In this document: piece after piece, positions 11,675 to 23,913 of the stretch
How positions within the stretch are numbered: the first letter of the stretch is position 1
How the letters are laid out: each line of letters opens with the position of its first letter
From: Rotaria sordida
Lineage: Eukaryota > Rotifera > Eurotatoria > Philodinida > Philodinidae
Length of the DNA stretch: 64,000 bases
Direction of reading: 5' to 3'
Assembly (NCBI GenBank): GCA_905250125.1
Contig: CAJNOL010001365.1
Location: forward strand, 1 to 64,000
Program-made: the position numbers and the translations under genes
Notes under the pieces: generated by a model
The model's database searches: none
What the model saw: only the letters and a program-made list of their open reading frames with translations
What the model was told of the DNA's origin: nothing

Positions 11675-13092
11675 CACTTTCTAATTATAATCAAACTAAG
11701 TAAATTTTTCGTAATATGTCAAATAGTACTAAAGTTACCTATACTCACTGTTTGTCAATTAGAAAATATTTTATTATTTATTTGAATTGCATAAAAGAAT
11801 ATGCGTATTTCTTTTTCTGTCTCTCGTTTTTTTTTTCTTACTCTTTCGTTTGTTGTTTTAATAAAACAAAGTGATGTGTACAGATTTAAATGTTATTTTG
11901 GAAGACTATGCTTGTGTATGTTTATGTCAACACATAACGAATCAAAAAATTGAAACAATAGCAAAAAGTATCTAGCTACACACTAATTCTTTTTTCTTTC
12001 TTTATTTTCAAAAAAATGTCGAAGTGTATTTGTGTCGAAAAAGAACAAATACGAATCATACAAGTAACAAGATATTCTTTCTTTATTCGTACTTACATTG
12101 AATTGTTATGTTCAAATTTTAGTGTCACTTTCGATTTAAAGGAAAAAAAACGCATCTTATTAAAAAGTCACCATTTATCCAGTTTTGTTCTTTTTTTTCT
12201 TTTTTTTTTTTTTCTTTCTTTCGTTTTCTTCTTTTCTAACGATTTCAAAAAAAAACCTACACTTAATTTTAAAGAGCATTCAACAAGTTTGTTATTATTT
12301 TCAAACAGTCTAATGTTTACTTACCTACAAACATCTCATAGCAACATCATCTACGACATTGCATATATACATATGATTCTGCATTTTTGAAAGAGAAATG
12401 TTTTTCCAATTTTTTTTCTTCTCTTTACTGTTGGCTACTTGTAAAGAGAAAAGAAGAAAACAAAAACTAAACATTAAACCATTTATGTGTATGTTCGCAT
12501 GCATTTTCTTCTCCTTTTTTTTTTTTTCTTCACATCAACAACTTTAAATTGATGATAGAATAACACATTTCTTTTTTACTAAAATAAGATGTAAAAATAA
12601 CGGATGCGATTCTATATGACAAAAGAAAGAAAAAAAAGAACAATAAGTTTCAGTTAATGAAATAACATTCGATATATATATATGAATAGCTAACGGAGAA
12701 TCAATCATCATATTATGTGTACGAGAAAAACAAGATAACGACTTTTTACTAATAAGTGCATGTTCAATACAAACATGTTCTCGCGCTGTCTTTTTCTTAT
12801 TTCATATTTAGCTGTCGGCTACTATCGAATGAATTGACACAACGAATGCGTGTTAATAGAGTTTTCTAATCGACTACGACTAGCAGAAGAAAGATAGGAA
12901 AAAAAAAAAGGAAATGTAGGACATTTATAAAAATGCAAAGACGTCTAGTTTTGCTTGTCAACTTCGATATAAGATCAATTTACATAAAAAGATGATCAAT
13001 TCTCAAGGATTTAGTTTTATTTCTTTATCATTTACTATTTTTCTTATCATTTTTTTGTCTCATAGATTGATTCAAATCAGAAAAAAAACGCT
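11675..13092. other. Divergent intergenic region between TBATA-like and Cys-loop genes
   Basis: About 1.4 kb between two divergently transcribed genes, so it should hold both promoters. Rich in poly-T/poly-A; an open frame at about 12016-12390 encodes phenylalanine-rich low-complexity sequence and is not convincing. TTGTCTCATAG ending at 13065 is a candidate acceptor for the downstream gene. Confidence 0.45.
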
Positions 13093-14930
13093 ATGATATA
13101 TTTAACTGAATCGTTTAATATTCTACGAGGAATATCTATAATCTTTCTATATACTAATATATTATTTTTACATGTGAGTACAAATGAAGTTGAACTTCGA
13201 CGATTATTATTTCATAAACGAAGATATGATCAATATGTTTGTCCTCAAGTGGGCATTACTAACGTTTATACAAATTTAATTTTACTTCAAGTTGAAAGTG
13301 TCAATGAAAAAGCACAGGTTTTTCTTTTATTTTTATTTTCGATATTTTTGAAATATTATTCGATTTAAATGTCTAGGTTGTAACAAGTAATATTCAATTG
13401 ACATGTGCATGGTGTGATCCATATATGTCATGGAATATTAGTCGTTTTAATATAACTGAACTTTCAGTTGGCCCAGGTTATTTATGGACACCCGATGTTG
13501 TTATTGTCAATTCAGCTGATGGAAAATATTCTCGAAATCGAGAAAATTATGCAGTTATTCTTCGACATAATGGTATACATTTATAGTTTGTTTTTTTTTT
13601 CAAGTTCAAAAAGAATTTTCTATGAATAAGTGGTAAAAAAAAGTGATCTTGAATAAAAATTCTATTTCTCCATAGACATCATAAAGGATTGTTTATTCTT
13701 GAATAACAATATATTTTGTATAAAAATCCAAAATAAATAAATATTTTTTTTTTCAGGTTATGTTCGATTTATGTTTCAAGATGTATGGAAAACAATCTGT
13801 AAAGTTCGTTCAACATATTTTCCATTTGATCAACAACGTTGTACAATAATAATTCGTAGTGGTTCACATGATAGTCATTCAATTAAATTTATACAACGAC
13901 GTCCTATTCAAGCTCGTTCATTTATACGTGGTGAATGGGAATTAATTCATTCTTATACAGAAATAACTGATGAACGTGTATCTGATTTTGGTCAAGTTGA
14001 TTATAGTCTTGTACGTTTTACATTAATATTAAAACGTAATTATGTACATTATTTTATGAAAATTATTTTACCATTTACACTTGTTTCATTTGTAACATTA
14101 TTTACATTTTTATTACCACCACAATCAGGTGAAAAATTAACATTAAATGTTACAATATTATTATCATTAGTTTTTTATTTACAATTATTTAGTGAATATA
14201 TACCAAAATCTGATGATGAAACTCCAATATTAACATTATTTTGTAATGCAAATTTTTTTCTAGTTTTTCTATCATGTATTATGACCGTTTATGTTCTATA
14301 TTTATATCATCATTCATCAACATCACATATAGCATGTGTACCAACATATATGAAAATAATTTTACTTGATTATTTAAGTCCATTTGTTTATTGTAGTATA
14401 AATAAACAAAGAAAAAAACAAATATTAACAAAAAGATCTTCTGAAGAAAATCAACCAAGACGTATAAGTAGTATTGAAAAAAATATATGTCATATTTTTT
14501 CTGTAACATCTTCGACTCGAACAACTAATCAACAGGTAAAAGAAAAAAAAACAAAACAAAATAAAACTAAATATTTCTTTATTTTTTATTTTTTGTAAAG
14601 GCTATTGAAATACTTAAATGTTTGCAACAAATAAAAACACATATACGTACAGAATGGTTATTACCATTACAATTATATAATGAATGTGAAATTGGAAATG
14701 ATGTATTAAAAATTGATAATCAACAACGTTTACAAGAATGGCAACAAGTAGCATTAGTTCTTGATCGTCTTTTCTTTTTATTATTTGTTATAGCTATGCC
14801 CGGTACAGCCTTATTATTGGTATCAGCACATTTATCAAGTGAAAATAATTTTCGTTCAAATTTAACAAATATTAATCTAAATACAACTGATGCACAATGT
14901 GATTCAATATATAAACCTATATTAACATAA
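13093..14930 (+). CDS. Cys-loop ligand-gated ion channel subunit, nicotinic-receptor type (cation-selective)
   Basis: Exons 13093-13317, 13377-13572, 13757-14535 and 14601-14930 give about 509 aa, a normal length. An N-terminal hydrophobic segment serves as signal peptide. Loop A is LWTPDVVIVNSADG. The Cys-loop is Cys155-Cys169 with exactly 13 residues between and the core YFPFD. M1 is YFMKIILPFTLVSFVTLF, and M2 is preceded by GEK, the cation-channel signature, with LLSLVFYLQLFSEYIP following. M3 and M4 (RLFFLLFVIAMPGTALLL) are present, separated by an intracellular loop of about 180 residues. Oddities: the loop C region (TDERVSDFGQVDYSLVRF) has no vicinal cysteine pair, so it is not an alpha-type subunit, and the loop B tryptophan position appears to be histidine (RSGSHDSHSI). 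It may be an accessory subunit or bind a different ligand. Confidence 0.92.
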
Positions 14931-14947
14931 AAATTTATTTTAATTAA

Positions 14948-15325
14948 TTATTCTATGAAATATCTATATAAATGATAAGGTTTTTCATTATGTATAGATG
15001 ATCGTTGACCATAACGTAATTGAAATTCTTGATTATGTAATGAACGATATTCATTTTCATCGGTAAAATCAATTATTTCAATATATTGCCGATTTAAATT
15101 ATGAACAAGAAGAATATTTTTTAAAATAAATATTATAAAATCAAAACTAATAAAAAAGAAAAGAATTGTAATTGTTATCCAATATGATGAAGAATTTTGT
15201 GATAAACGAAGGAAATGAGTATTTCGATTGGGAATATTATTATATGATATATTTGAAAGATTTAATAGAAGTTCATAACATAGATTTTCTGTATTATCAT
15301 AGAGACATTCTGTTGATGAATTCAT
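14948..15325 (-). CDS. Small single-pass membrane glycoprotein, unknown family
   Basis: One uninterrupted frame of 125 codons. The N-terminal about 50 residues contain four N-glycosylation sequons (NSS, NLS, NIS, NSS) and two cysteines. A single hydrophobic helix follows (WITITILFFFISFDFIIFIL) and then a cytoplasmic tail of about 50 residues with many tyrosines. No signal peptide is evident, so type III orientation (N outside) is likely. Size and layout resemble small ion-channel beta subunits such as KCNE, but I see no KCNE signature. Its stop lies 17 bp from the stop of the convergent Cys-loop gene, so the two mRNAs probably overlap in their 3' UTRs. Confidence 0.55.
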   Translation of the reverse strand: MNSSTECLYDNTENLCYELLLNLSNISYNNIPNRNTHFLRLSQNSSSYWITITILFFFISFDFIIFILKNILLVHNLNRQYIEIIDFTDENEYRSLHNQEFQLRYGQRSSIHNEKPYHLYRYFIE

Positions 15326-15989
15326 AGTTCTGTTCTGTGCGCCTAAATTGATTTGAATTATTGGAGTGGTTAACTCAATCAGAATTCTTTTACAATGAAT
15401 GAAACAATCATTTCAAGTGATAAATTATATTATTGAAAGAAAGCAACTGTGTTAAAGGTTAACTACCATGTTCATTATGAATATTAATATAAATGTTCCT
15501 CTTAGATCTTCATATACCGCTTTTCCAGATTAATAAAAATTAGTTTTTGATCAGTCTAGATTATAGAACATATCAAATGATCAACAAAATGGATAAATTT
15601 TTCTGTTTTAATAAAGTGATGTTTTGTTTTTTGAAAGAAAATACAGTCATTTGAATTTGTACAACAACAGTATTATGAGACCTTATGAATTAGCCGGAAA
15701 ATTCTCGAATTTTAACTTTTTTCCGATTATCCGAATTTTAAGATACTAATATTGTAAAATTCGTATGGAAATGATTTTGGTTTTATTAATACACCATTGG
15801 ATAGAATTTGATATACTGATCATTAATATGTAGATTTCGATTATTTCTATTGTTTTATAAGAGAACAAATTCGAAAATACTCGAAGAGTATAAAAATGAA
15901 CAAAAATGACTTGTATGGAAAGCATTCAAATTACTTACCAATTTTATTGCCGAAATATTTCAAGCTATATTTTTTTGACTTATATTTAA
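15326..15989. other. Intergenic, AT-rich
   Basis: Upstream of the small membrane protein gene. No gene or clear repeat is recognised. Confidence 0.4.
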
Positions 15990-16105
15990 TTGAGCAATAA
16001 AATAATTCAAATGAGCAATAATGAAATTTAGCAATAATTATACGGAAAGAGCAATAATTATATAGAATCAGCAATAATTATACTGAATGAGCAATAATTT
16101 CTTTA
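15990..16105. repeat. Degenerate tandem repeat with AGCAATAATTA core
   Basis: About six copies of a roughly 20-22-bp unit containing GAGCAATAA(TTATA), interrupted by variable bases. Reverse-complement copies (TTATTGCTC, TTATTGCCC, TTATTGCGC) recur at about 16836-16915, so the two stretches may be the arms of a decayed inverted-repeat element of about 0.9 kb. Confidence 0.6.
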
Positions 16106-16223
16106 AATTAAAGGTAAATTTTATATAAAGTAGATTTTATATAAAAATGGTGTCATAGTGTGACTCGCTTATATATCTTTTTTTTCTACGATGTCGTACA
16201 GATGACAAGTACGACACATATAC

Positions 16224-16328
16224 ATATCGGAGTTGACTTTAAAATATTTGAAAATCAACTAATTGCCTTTTAAATTCAACTAGTTGCCTTTAACAGGAGA
16301 CCGAATTTTAAAATCAACTCCGATATAT
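16224..16328. mobile_element. Short terminal-inverted-repeat element (MITE-like, about 105 bp)
   Basis: The sequence begins ATATCGGAGTTGACTTTAAA and ends TTTAAAATCAACTCCGATAT, an almost perfect 23-bp inverted repeat. The centre repeats CAACTA(A/G)TTGCCTTT twice. Flanks are rich in TATACATA on both sides, which obscures any target duplication. Confidence 0.7.
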
Positions 16329-16969
16329 ACATATATCTTTGGTTTTCTTTCTCTCTTCTTTCTTTTCTCTCATCTGTATATTTCTCTTCTCTAGATGTTG
16401 TTCAGGTATATTTCCTTATTCGTCATGCTTTCTTTCTAAGGTGTTCGGTTTTTTCCTAGCTCATTCATATATATATATAATTACTATTTGTCCAGTAAAG
16501 TAGTAGCTCAGTATTGATGTGTTAGATCAACCATCCATTAACAAAGGGCAATATGAATTTATTTATATATACAAATATGTATTTTTTCAATTTTACAAAA
16601 TAAAATATAAAAAGAAAAAGAGGCAGACTATCTAAAGCAAAAAATGCTTTACTCCCACAATAATATATTGTTTTTTTATTTTTATTTTTTTCAATTGTAA
16701 ATAACTTTTTTATTTTTCTAATTCATATAAAATAATGTAGTCTTTGTTTGTTTTATTGCTAAAATATGAAATTACTACTGCTACTTAATGAATTAATTAT
16801 TGTACATTTAATAATATGAAATTACTCAAATAAAATTTTTTTTTATTGCTCAAAAATTATTGCTAATCGTATTTTAATTATTGCCCATTCCAGTATTTTT
16901 ATTGCGCAAATAAATACAAGCCTATTTTTTTTGCTTACTCGCTTTCTAAAACTGGCCATAACAATCATA

Positions 16970-18013
16970 TTTTATCGAGTTTAATGTCAAAGATCTGTCC
17001 GGTATGGGTATATCAAATACTCCTACTAAAGTGTGCGAGTACCCCAGTTTGAAAACTGATCTATTGTAGTTTGTTGAATGAAGAGATGAAGCCAATTGTG
17101 TTACTCTATTAGAATTTTCTCGAGGTCAGGCTTTAAGAGTACCTATTTAGTTTTAGAACTTTTTCTGTTATTAATGAGAAAATGGAAATTTTCGATCTAA
17201 AGAGCGAAATCATGCAAAACTTCATCCAAAATTTAGTCATTTTGACTGTCAGACTGTCAAGAAACATAGCTTCTCAAAAGAGATACTTTTTAAACTAAAT
17301 AACATTCGATATGTCATAAAAAAATGAACAATCGATTTTACGATTCATTTGAAATCGCTTTTTTTCTTACGATCATGATGTTCTGCTAGAAACAGCGCTT
17401 CTTTTTCTGTCACTAAATGTTAAAATTCTCATTTCGACCGATCAGCTGATCAAAGACAGAAAGAATTTCTAAAGTAGCCATCGCGAAACTCCTCGCTATG
17501 AGAACTCTATCAACACGCATCAGCATATTTCTAAGAAGCGATATTGATCGACCATTTAATTATCTATATGACTTATTATCTATTGTCACCTACATTCACA
17601 ACTAGGGTGTGGGAGTATTTTTCTCCATTCATTGTTATTTTTACTTGTTGTGCACTGATGCGTGCAGTTTAGGGACATTTTCTTGCTGAATGTTGGCTTT
17701 AAGGCAGACACATTTAAAGCTAACAGGATGAATACATTATTTTCTACCGATTACTATTCAATTATTTCAGCAGGTACAGATCTCGTTTTTGGATGATTAG
17801 ATGCAACAATCGATGCTCTTTTCTGTGATATAAAAACAAAAATTTTAAGTCTTGAAATAACGAAGATATTCATGTTAAAGCGCGTCGTTGCGAAGGTTCT
17901 ACTTCGTACAAACAATTAGATAAGTTTGCAAACTTTTAGATATTGGCGGATCTATGTAAACGTGTTCGGCGCATCCAATATCGGACAGATCTTTGACTTT
18001 AAATTCGATAAAA
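16970..18013. mobile_element. Non-autonomous Tc1/mariner-type DNA transposon, TA target duplication
   Basis: About 45-bp terminal inverted repeats: the left end reads TTTTATCGAGTTTAATGTCA followed by AAGATCTGTCCGGTAT, and the right end is its reverse complement with four or five changes (CGGACAGATCTTTGAC, then TTTAAATTCGATAAAA). The element is bounded by TA on both sides, the target duplication of this superfamily. The interior (about 950 bp) has no open frame that reads as a transposase. It therefore looks like a deleted or heavily decayed copy. Confidence 0.75.
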
Positions 18014-18489
18014 TATAACTGTTCTACTAAGATTTAGATGGTGAATAAGAAAAAAATATAGTTTTAATATTTCGGTAATGAAAATGGGACAATGTTTGAA
18101 TTTTTCTCCAATTAGTGAGTTTTGTCCAAATATACACCCTTTAAGTATTTTCAAATTTGCTCTCTTCATAGACAATAGAAAAAATCGAAACTCACATACT
18201 ACTGATCAGCGTACCAAAATCTATCCAATGATGTGTTTCCATTCGACTTCTACATTATTGGTACCTTAATACTTTTCTGGAGTTGAGTTTTGGAAGAGGT
18301 TCTTTCAAAAATGTTTAGTATAACTGTTATTAGCAATTATAGAGTAAAGCAAAATTTTTGTAATATTTTGAAAAGTTTCTCTTTGCTATTCGTTTGTTGC
18401 GACAACCAGTTTATTTTATATGACTGTAGTAGACATTAACGTCCCACATCGGTTTTGATAGGCTGTTCTATTTTTATCTTCTTTTGGTT
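18014..18489. other. Unassigned spacer between transposon remnants
   Basis: No gene or delimited repeat recognised; a short open frame at 18078-18269 has no recognisable features. Confidence 0.4.
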
Positions 18490-18850
18490 GATTTCTAAAT
18501 GGTTACGAATGATGGTCTACGAAATGCAACTATTTTCCACTACGAACATGGAAAAAAAAGCTCCAGAAATTGCAAAATTATTGACGAATAAGGTTTCATC
18601 GAAGTACCATTGATCACTGGCTACGTAGGTATAAACAAACTAGTTCAATTGGTGTCAAACCGAAAATTGTGAAGACCCAGAACTGGCCCTACAAAATGAC
18701 TCATCAATTGGGTGAAAAAAATGCTGGATTCCAGCGTTCTTCAAAAAAGTTTACGAACAGTGGCTGAAGACTTCGAAAGTAATATTGGAACCATCAAGAG
18801 AGTGCTCAAATTGGAACTTTATTTAGGATATTTACATTAAAACATACATA
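18490..18850 (+). pseudogene. Decayed Tc1-like transposase N-terminal helix-turn-helix region
   Basis: Reading across frames gives pieces such as APEIAKLLTNKVSSK, then PKTGRPYKMTHQL-like sequence, and finally RTVAEDFESNIGTIKRVLKL, which has the shape of the second DNA-binding helix-turn-helix of Tc1/IS630-type transposases. Frames are broken repeatedly and no DDE/D catalytic part follows. It is a remnant, and its original boundaries are not visible. Confidence 0.5.
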
Positions 18851-19051
18851 ATTTCCAAGATTCCGAGCATAAAATCTTTAACACATTATGGCCAACATTA
18901 TCACTGGCCTCTAAAATCCTATAAATCACTTGTTAAGTTTGCAAAATCGCCTTGCTTTTCAGAATTTTTCTTTTTTATTAGATATTCTGAAAATCTATTG
19001 GATACAATAGAAGGTTTTCTTTAATACTTTCTAAGCTTCGACATGATAGCA

Positions 19052-20125
19052 TAGTGGTATAGCCAGGATTTTTTACGTAGGTGGCAATTTACCAGCTAAA
19101 TTATGTTGAGTAGATGGCAGCAATGGGCAATTGTAAAACCTAGTGGGCAATAGTTTTTTAAATACTTACCCGCATTACAGAATTTGCTGTTTACTGAAGA
19201 GAAATTAGTCATCCTGGATTAACAGACAAATTTGCTCGCTTTTTTTAAACACTATTTCAGAAATGTACTCTTTGATTTCATATATTTTAATATTTTATGT
19301 CAAAAAGTCATAAATAAGCATCAATAGAACAAGAAAATCAATCTCTTTTCTGAATATGTGGTAGAGACACAATGGCTGTCAGTCTATCTTTTTTCGTGAA
19401 ACATTGATCAATGCCTCTTTATTTTCTTTCGTCAGACAATGAAGGTTCGTTTATCTACTTTAATCGGACAATTGCATGAGTTAGTTTGTTCTATTACGTC
19501 GGACAATGACAAGCATTACTCCACATATATCTCTAACAAATTCTCAATCATGAAAGTTATTTTGCATGATTTCAATGCTCCGCCATATACGCATCCTGTA
19601 AATTACATATTATCATTTCATTACTAGTACTTTCAATGCCTGAAATGAGTTTTCAAAACACTGTCGTTTAGACACTCAGCCGATTTCTATTTAGATTTTC
19701 TATGTAGTTTATTCACATTTTCAACTCTAACAGTGCAAGAATCATGTTGCAACATACATTGTGGAACCTTTTAATTTAGATTGCTTCAGTCGTTTCTGTA
19801 CAATACGATTTATGTTCATAGAGAGATCGTTGAGCATTCATTCAAGTTTCTCTTTAGCTCATTTAAGTGTATTAGAGCGTATTTTGACAGAAAATACTAT
19901 TGAATCATTATTACTGTTATCATTCATTGAATGCAAAAGATCGTAGATTGATTTTTGTAAATCACTTGATTAGATCACATCAAGAGAAAATGTATTTAAA
20001 GAAAACACTCCTTAAATCTTTAAGTATACACAGGTATCAACATTTTTTGACAATGGGCAATTGCCCACCTTTAAATAAAAGTAGGTGGCAATTGCCGAAT
20101 TGCCACCCTGCTGGCTACGCCACTG
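19052..20125. mobile_element. Decayed hAT transposon with 8-bp target duplication TGATAGCA
   Basis: TGATAGCA at 19044-19051 is repeated exactly at 20126-20133. Between them the right end is the typical hAT terminus CAGTGGCGTAGCCAG (as reverse complement), and the left end reads TAGTGGTATAGCCAG, differing only by C-to-T changes. Subterminal GTAGGTGGCAATT motifs occur inverted near both ends. Inside, a frame near 19761-19946 reads ERSLS followed about 20 residues later by TENTIESLLLLSF. This faintly resembles the C-terminal hAT dimerisation region. No intact transposase remains. Confidence 0.82.
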
Positions 20126-20133
20126 TGATAGCA

Positions 20134-23100
20134 GATCCAAGATCTTCTATTGAGGGAGAGATTCAATACAGTGCCATCTTTTTACTTCTGAAACCATTAG
20201 ATATTGAAAGCACTATTCAATATTTTATGTTGTTTGTTACGATTCATATCTTCTGAGAAAAAAATCAAAGGATAAATTGAGATATTTTATAAATATATAA
20301 ATAAAATCTATAAAACCTTCTACTTCAAAAAATCAAGAACTATTGCACCTATGTTTCCACCATCTTCATTGAAAGAAACAAAAGTTGAATGATCAAAAAT
20401 TGCATGACGCATCTACCGTCATGTAAACATCAACAGAATCTATTTTATCTGAAACGTCAAATTTCTAGGCTACAGTTGATTCAAATAGCAATTTCCATGC
20501 TAATACAATTGATATACACGATCAATCTATATCAACACAATTAACATGGAATACATCAATATTATCATACACATCAATATTCACACCCACGCCCATATCT
20601 AGGATAGTCAGTGTATACACATAACCTTTAAGTTTCGGTGAGATGTTAACTTGATAATTTAGCAACATCAATTCGACCTATATAAAAATGGTTAGTGTCT
20701 GAAAAAGATCAAAAACAGGTTGAATAGAGAGAGCCAGCCTCCCCCCCCCTCCCACTTGAATTTCTGGTGACGTCCCTACCAAGTATGAATATCCATGACA
20801 TCGAAGAACAGAAAAATTAATTATATCAGCAAAAATTACCCACAAATGACATGAGAATAACATCAGTTTCTTGTCAATTGAATCGAAGAAGAAAGGTGTG
20901 CTTAGAACAAATATATATCAATAGATCAAAATGAAAACATTAAAATACATATATATATATTATTTTATTTCGAGCTAATTTTATAAAAAACAGAACAAAA
21001 ATGCTATATTATAGATATTCTATATGCTCTATAATCTAAGTATATTGAGAGATTTGTTAGTCTAAAGAAATTGATTAGAAAATTAATCTATGAAGACCTA
21101 ATGGATCTCTTATAGGGATATTCAGGGTCAGCATGATCAATAGCCCATAATCCAGTTGCTTTTTGTAAACAAAAAATAATCCATTAAAACGTTTCTCTGG
21201 TTAGTTTTACATTATACAACGTATTTATCATCATTATCTAATACACATAATCTTTTCTGTCAAAAGGTTTCTAATGAATCAATTGTCACTGTCTATGTTT
21301 TTTATCTTTTCTTTGATATATTACTAATTCATATCTGGTTATCTCAAGTTTGAGTATCAAAAAATTTGATTGGCATAGATCAATACATTAAACTCGATCA
21401 AAATTTACATTTCGTGCATGAATAAAATAAGATATATTCGATTTGAATACTAATTCATGTGTATCACATATACATTTGAAATTTTATTCAATTATTTGTT
21501 CGATTCATAGAAATTCTGATGATGTTATTCAACAATAATTAAAAGGTTTCAACCAAATGGCACGATTCTATTCATTTTCAAATTAAACGTTATTTTTGTA
21601 GACGTCAAGATGTAATTGAAAATCAATTTGTTTCCTTTTTTTTGTATTATTTATTAAGTATTTTAGATATTCATCAAGATTCATAGTTGGTTGGTGTTGA
21701 TAAATACTCATTTGTCATCAAGCTGAAAAACGAGAAAAAATAGCATCGTTGAGACAGAAAAAAATATGTTATTATGACAATACGGTATAAAAGTATTATT
21801 TTTTTTTGTTTTCTTTTCCGATTCTCTTTTGTTGACACTGTATGTATATAACATAAATTGATTTCTCAGTTTCTACTATAGAGAAATTCCTACTCCGTTT
21901 TCCCCTATTATTGACCAAGCAGAGAAACATCCATTATATATTTTTATTAGAAAAATAAAGCAAAAGAAAAAGCCTTAGATATTATACAAAAAAACTCGAT
22001 GCAATCTGCTTGAAGAGGATAATCTATCAAAATATATGTTATTTTTTCATAGAAATAATTAATTTATAAATTTAGAAAAATTGAATCATCGTAAAAGAAA
22101 AACAAATAAAGTTTTATTCGGATCAGACGTTTGTTTATTCATGGAAACATAAAAAATAATTATTCATATTTAACTATTATCTTAACAAACGTCATATTTG
22201 TCAACTTGAAATTATCTTCAATCGACTTATTCTTTTCTCAATATAGTATATTATTTATTAGTTCATTGATATTTGTACATCTGTTGTTAGCCTTGTCTTT
22301 AATGATATACATACTCGAAATATTATGATCTATTACAAATGAAGTAGTTAATTTTCTTATGTAAGTAATATCATGTTGTTTTTGTCTCTTCCTATATCTC
22401 TATAGGAGACATCATTAATAATCTCAATACTTAAAAGAAAGCAAATAGTCATAGATTAATATGCTATTAATCCATTCAATACGTATTATATCGAATAAAA
22501 AAAGTGTATACAAAAAATGACAGAAGATTATTAGCATATTTACTTATTAGATATTCTTTACTTATTAAAGTGCATTTGTTCATTTTTCATATATATTAAT
22601 ATTTGTAATCCAAGGATTTGACTAGACCGATAAAAACGAACAGAATTGGAAATTATTGACATTAATTTATTTATTTTCTCTGTTTTCTTTCATTGCGAAC
22701 ATTTCTCATTCGATTATCTATACAAAGAGAAGAGACTACAATCTGGATAGGATTGCTAGATAGAAAAGTAAGGTCATCCTTTTTAGAGTGTCTATATCTT
22801 AGTTAGAATGAATTATGCTTCTACCCAAAGCTACAATCAACAACAGCTACAAGAAGAATATCTTACCAGATGGTTGCTGATTCATCAGATTTCCTTCAAA
22901 ATCATAAGTGTATTCATCCGTTTCATAGAAAAACGATCATTTGTTAATGAATAGTATAACTTTTAACATCTTGATATCCAATAATTATTTTGAGTTATCA
23001 ATCTTATAAATTTATCATGTGTGAAAGTATAGTGTGCGTGTTAGGGATCTTGCCATTTCCCTTCGCTCATTATTCTTTATCCTGAATCTCTTTTCATAAT

Positions 23101-23913
23101 TAATTGAATTCCCAACACTATTCACTGTATGATTGAAGAAAATATAGCTGAGATTGACAAGTTGGCATGTTTTTTCACTTGATGAAAGAAAAAAAAATCA
23201 AACAATTGTTCTTTCCGGAAAAAATGACGTCTATATCAAATAAACAAAAACAAAATTGACTTCAACCGTCTTTGATTCAGTTCGACAACAAAAAAGTCAA
23301 TCTTTACGCTTTCATCAGTAAGTAAATCATCCAACGTTGGATTATTTGTTCTGCTAACAATGAGAATAGTATTCATCTAATGTCTTGTTCCTTTATTTTG
23401 TTTCATCAAAAGACAAAAAAAAGAAAAAGAAGGAAATCATTCGTTTCATTAGAATCGACATAAATGAGATATGATGATCAATTTTATCATATATAATAAT
23501 AGCACTATGATATATTAATATTTGTATTTTACAATAAAAACAATGATCTAAGATGTAAACATCGTTTTTAATTTTAACGTAATATTCTATTAGTTCAAAA
23601 ATAAACAACAAACTGTTAAGTTGACTATACAGACGAGTGGTAATCAGCATAACACAGACGCATAATGTTTCTAGATATGTGATTTATGTGTATACAGAAA
23701 CAACATATAAAGAATATCAGTAAATGCAGATGGAAAAAAAAAACAAAGGTCAACTAAGAGAAGTCATTTAATGCGTCACTGATAGTAAGACGATCGGAAA
23801 ATGTTTTTATTCATAGAAATTGAATGTCATAGAATAGATAAATGATATCATATTCAATATATTTCCTTTGATTTTCTATTTATATTTTCATTTCGTTATA
23901 GATTTCTTTTAAC
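20134..23913. other. Gene-poor spacer
   Basis: About 3.8 kb without a convincing gene. It holds a C9 run followed by a GC-richer patch at about 20735-20780 (possible transposon end, no partner seen) and several AT microsatellites. The last 15 bases contain a CATTTCGTTATAG acceptor-like site ending at 23901 just before the GPCR start. Short open frames here lack recognisable domains. Confidence 0.45.

Noticed and set aside
12016..12390. 124-codon plus-strand frame upstream of the Cys-loop gene
   Set aside because: Phe/Ser-rich translation of T-runs with no domain; lies in a promoter region.
20735..20780. C9 run and GC-rich patch as a transposon terminus
   Set aside because: No inverted partner or target duplication could be found within several kilobases.
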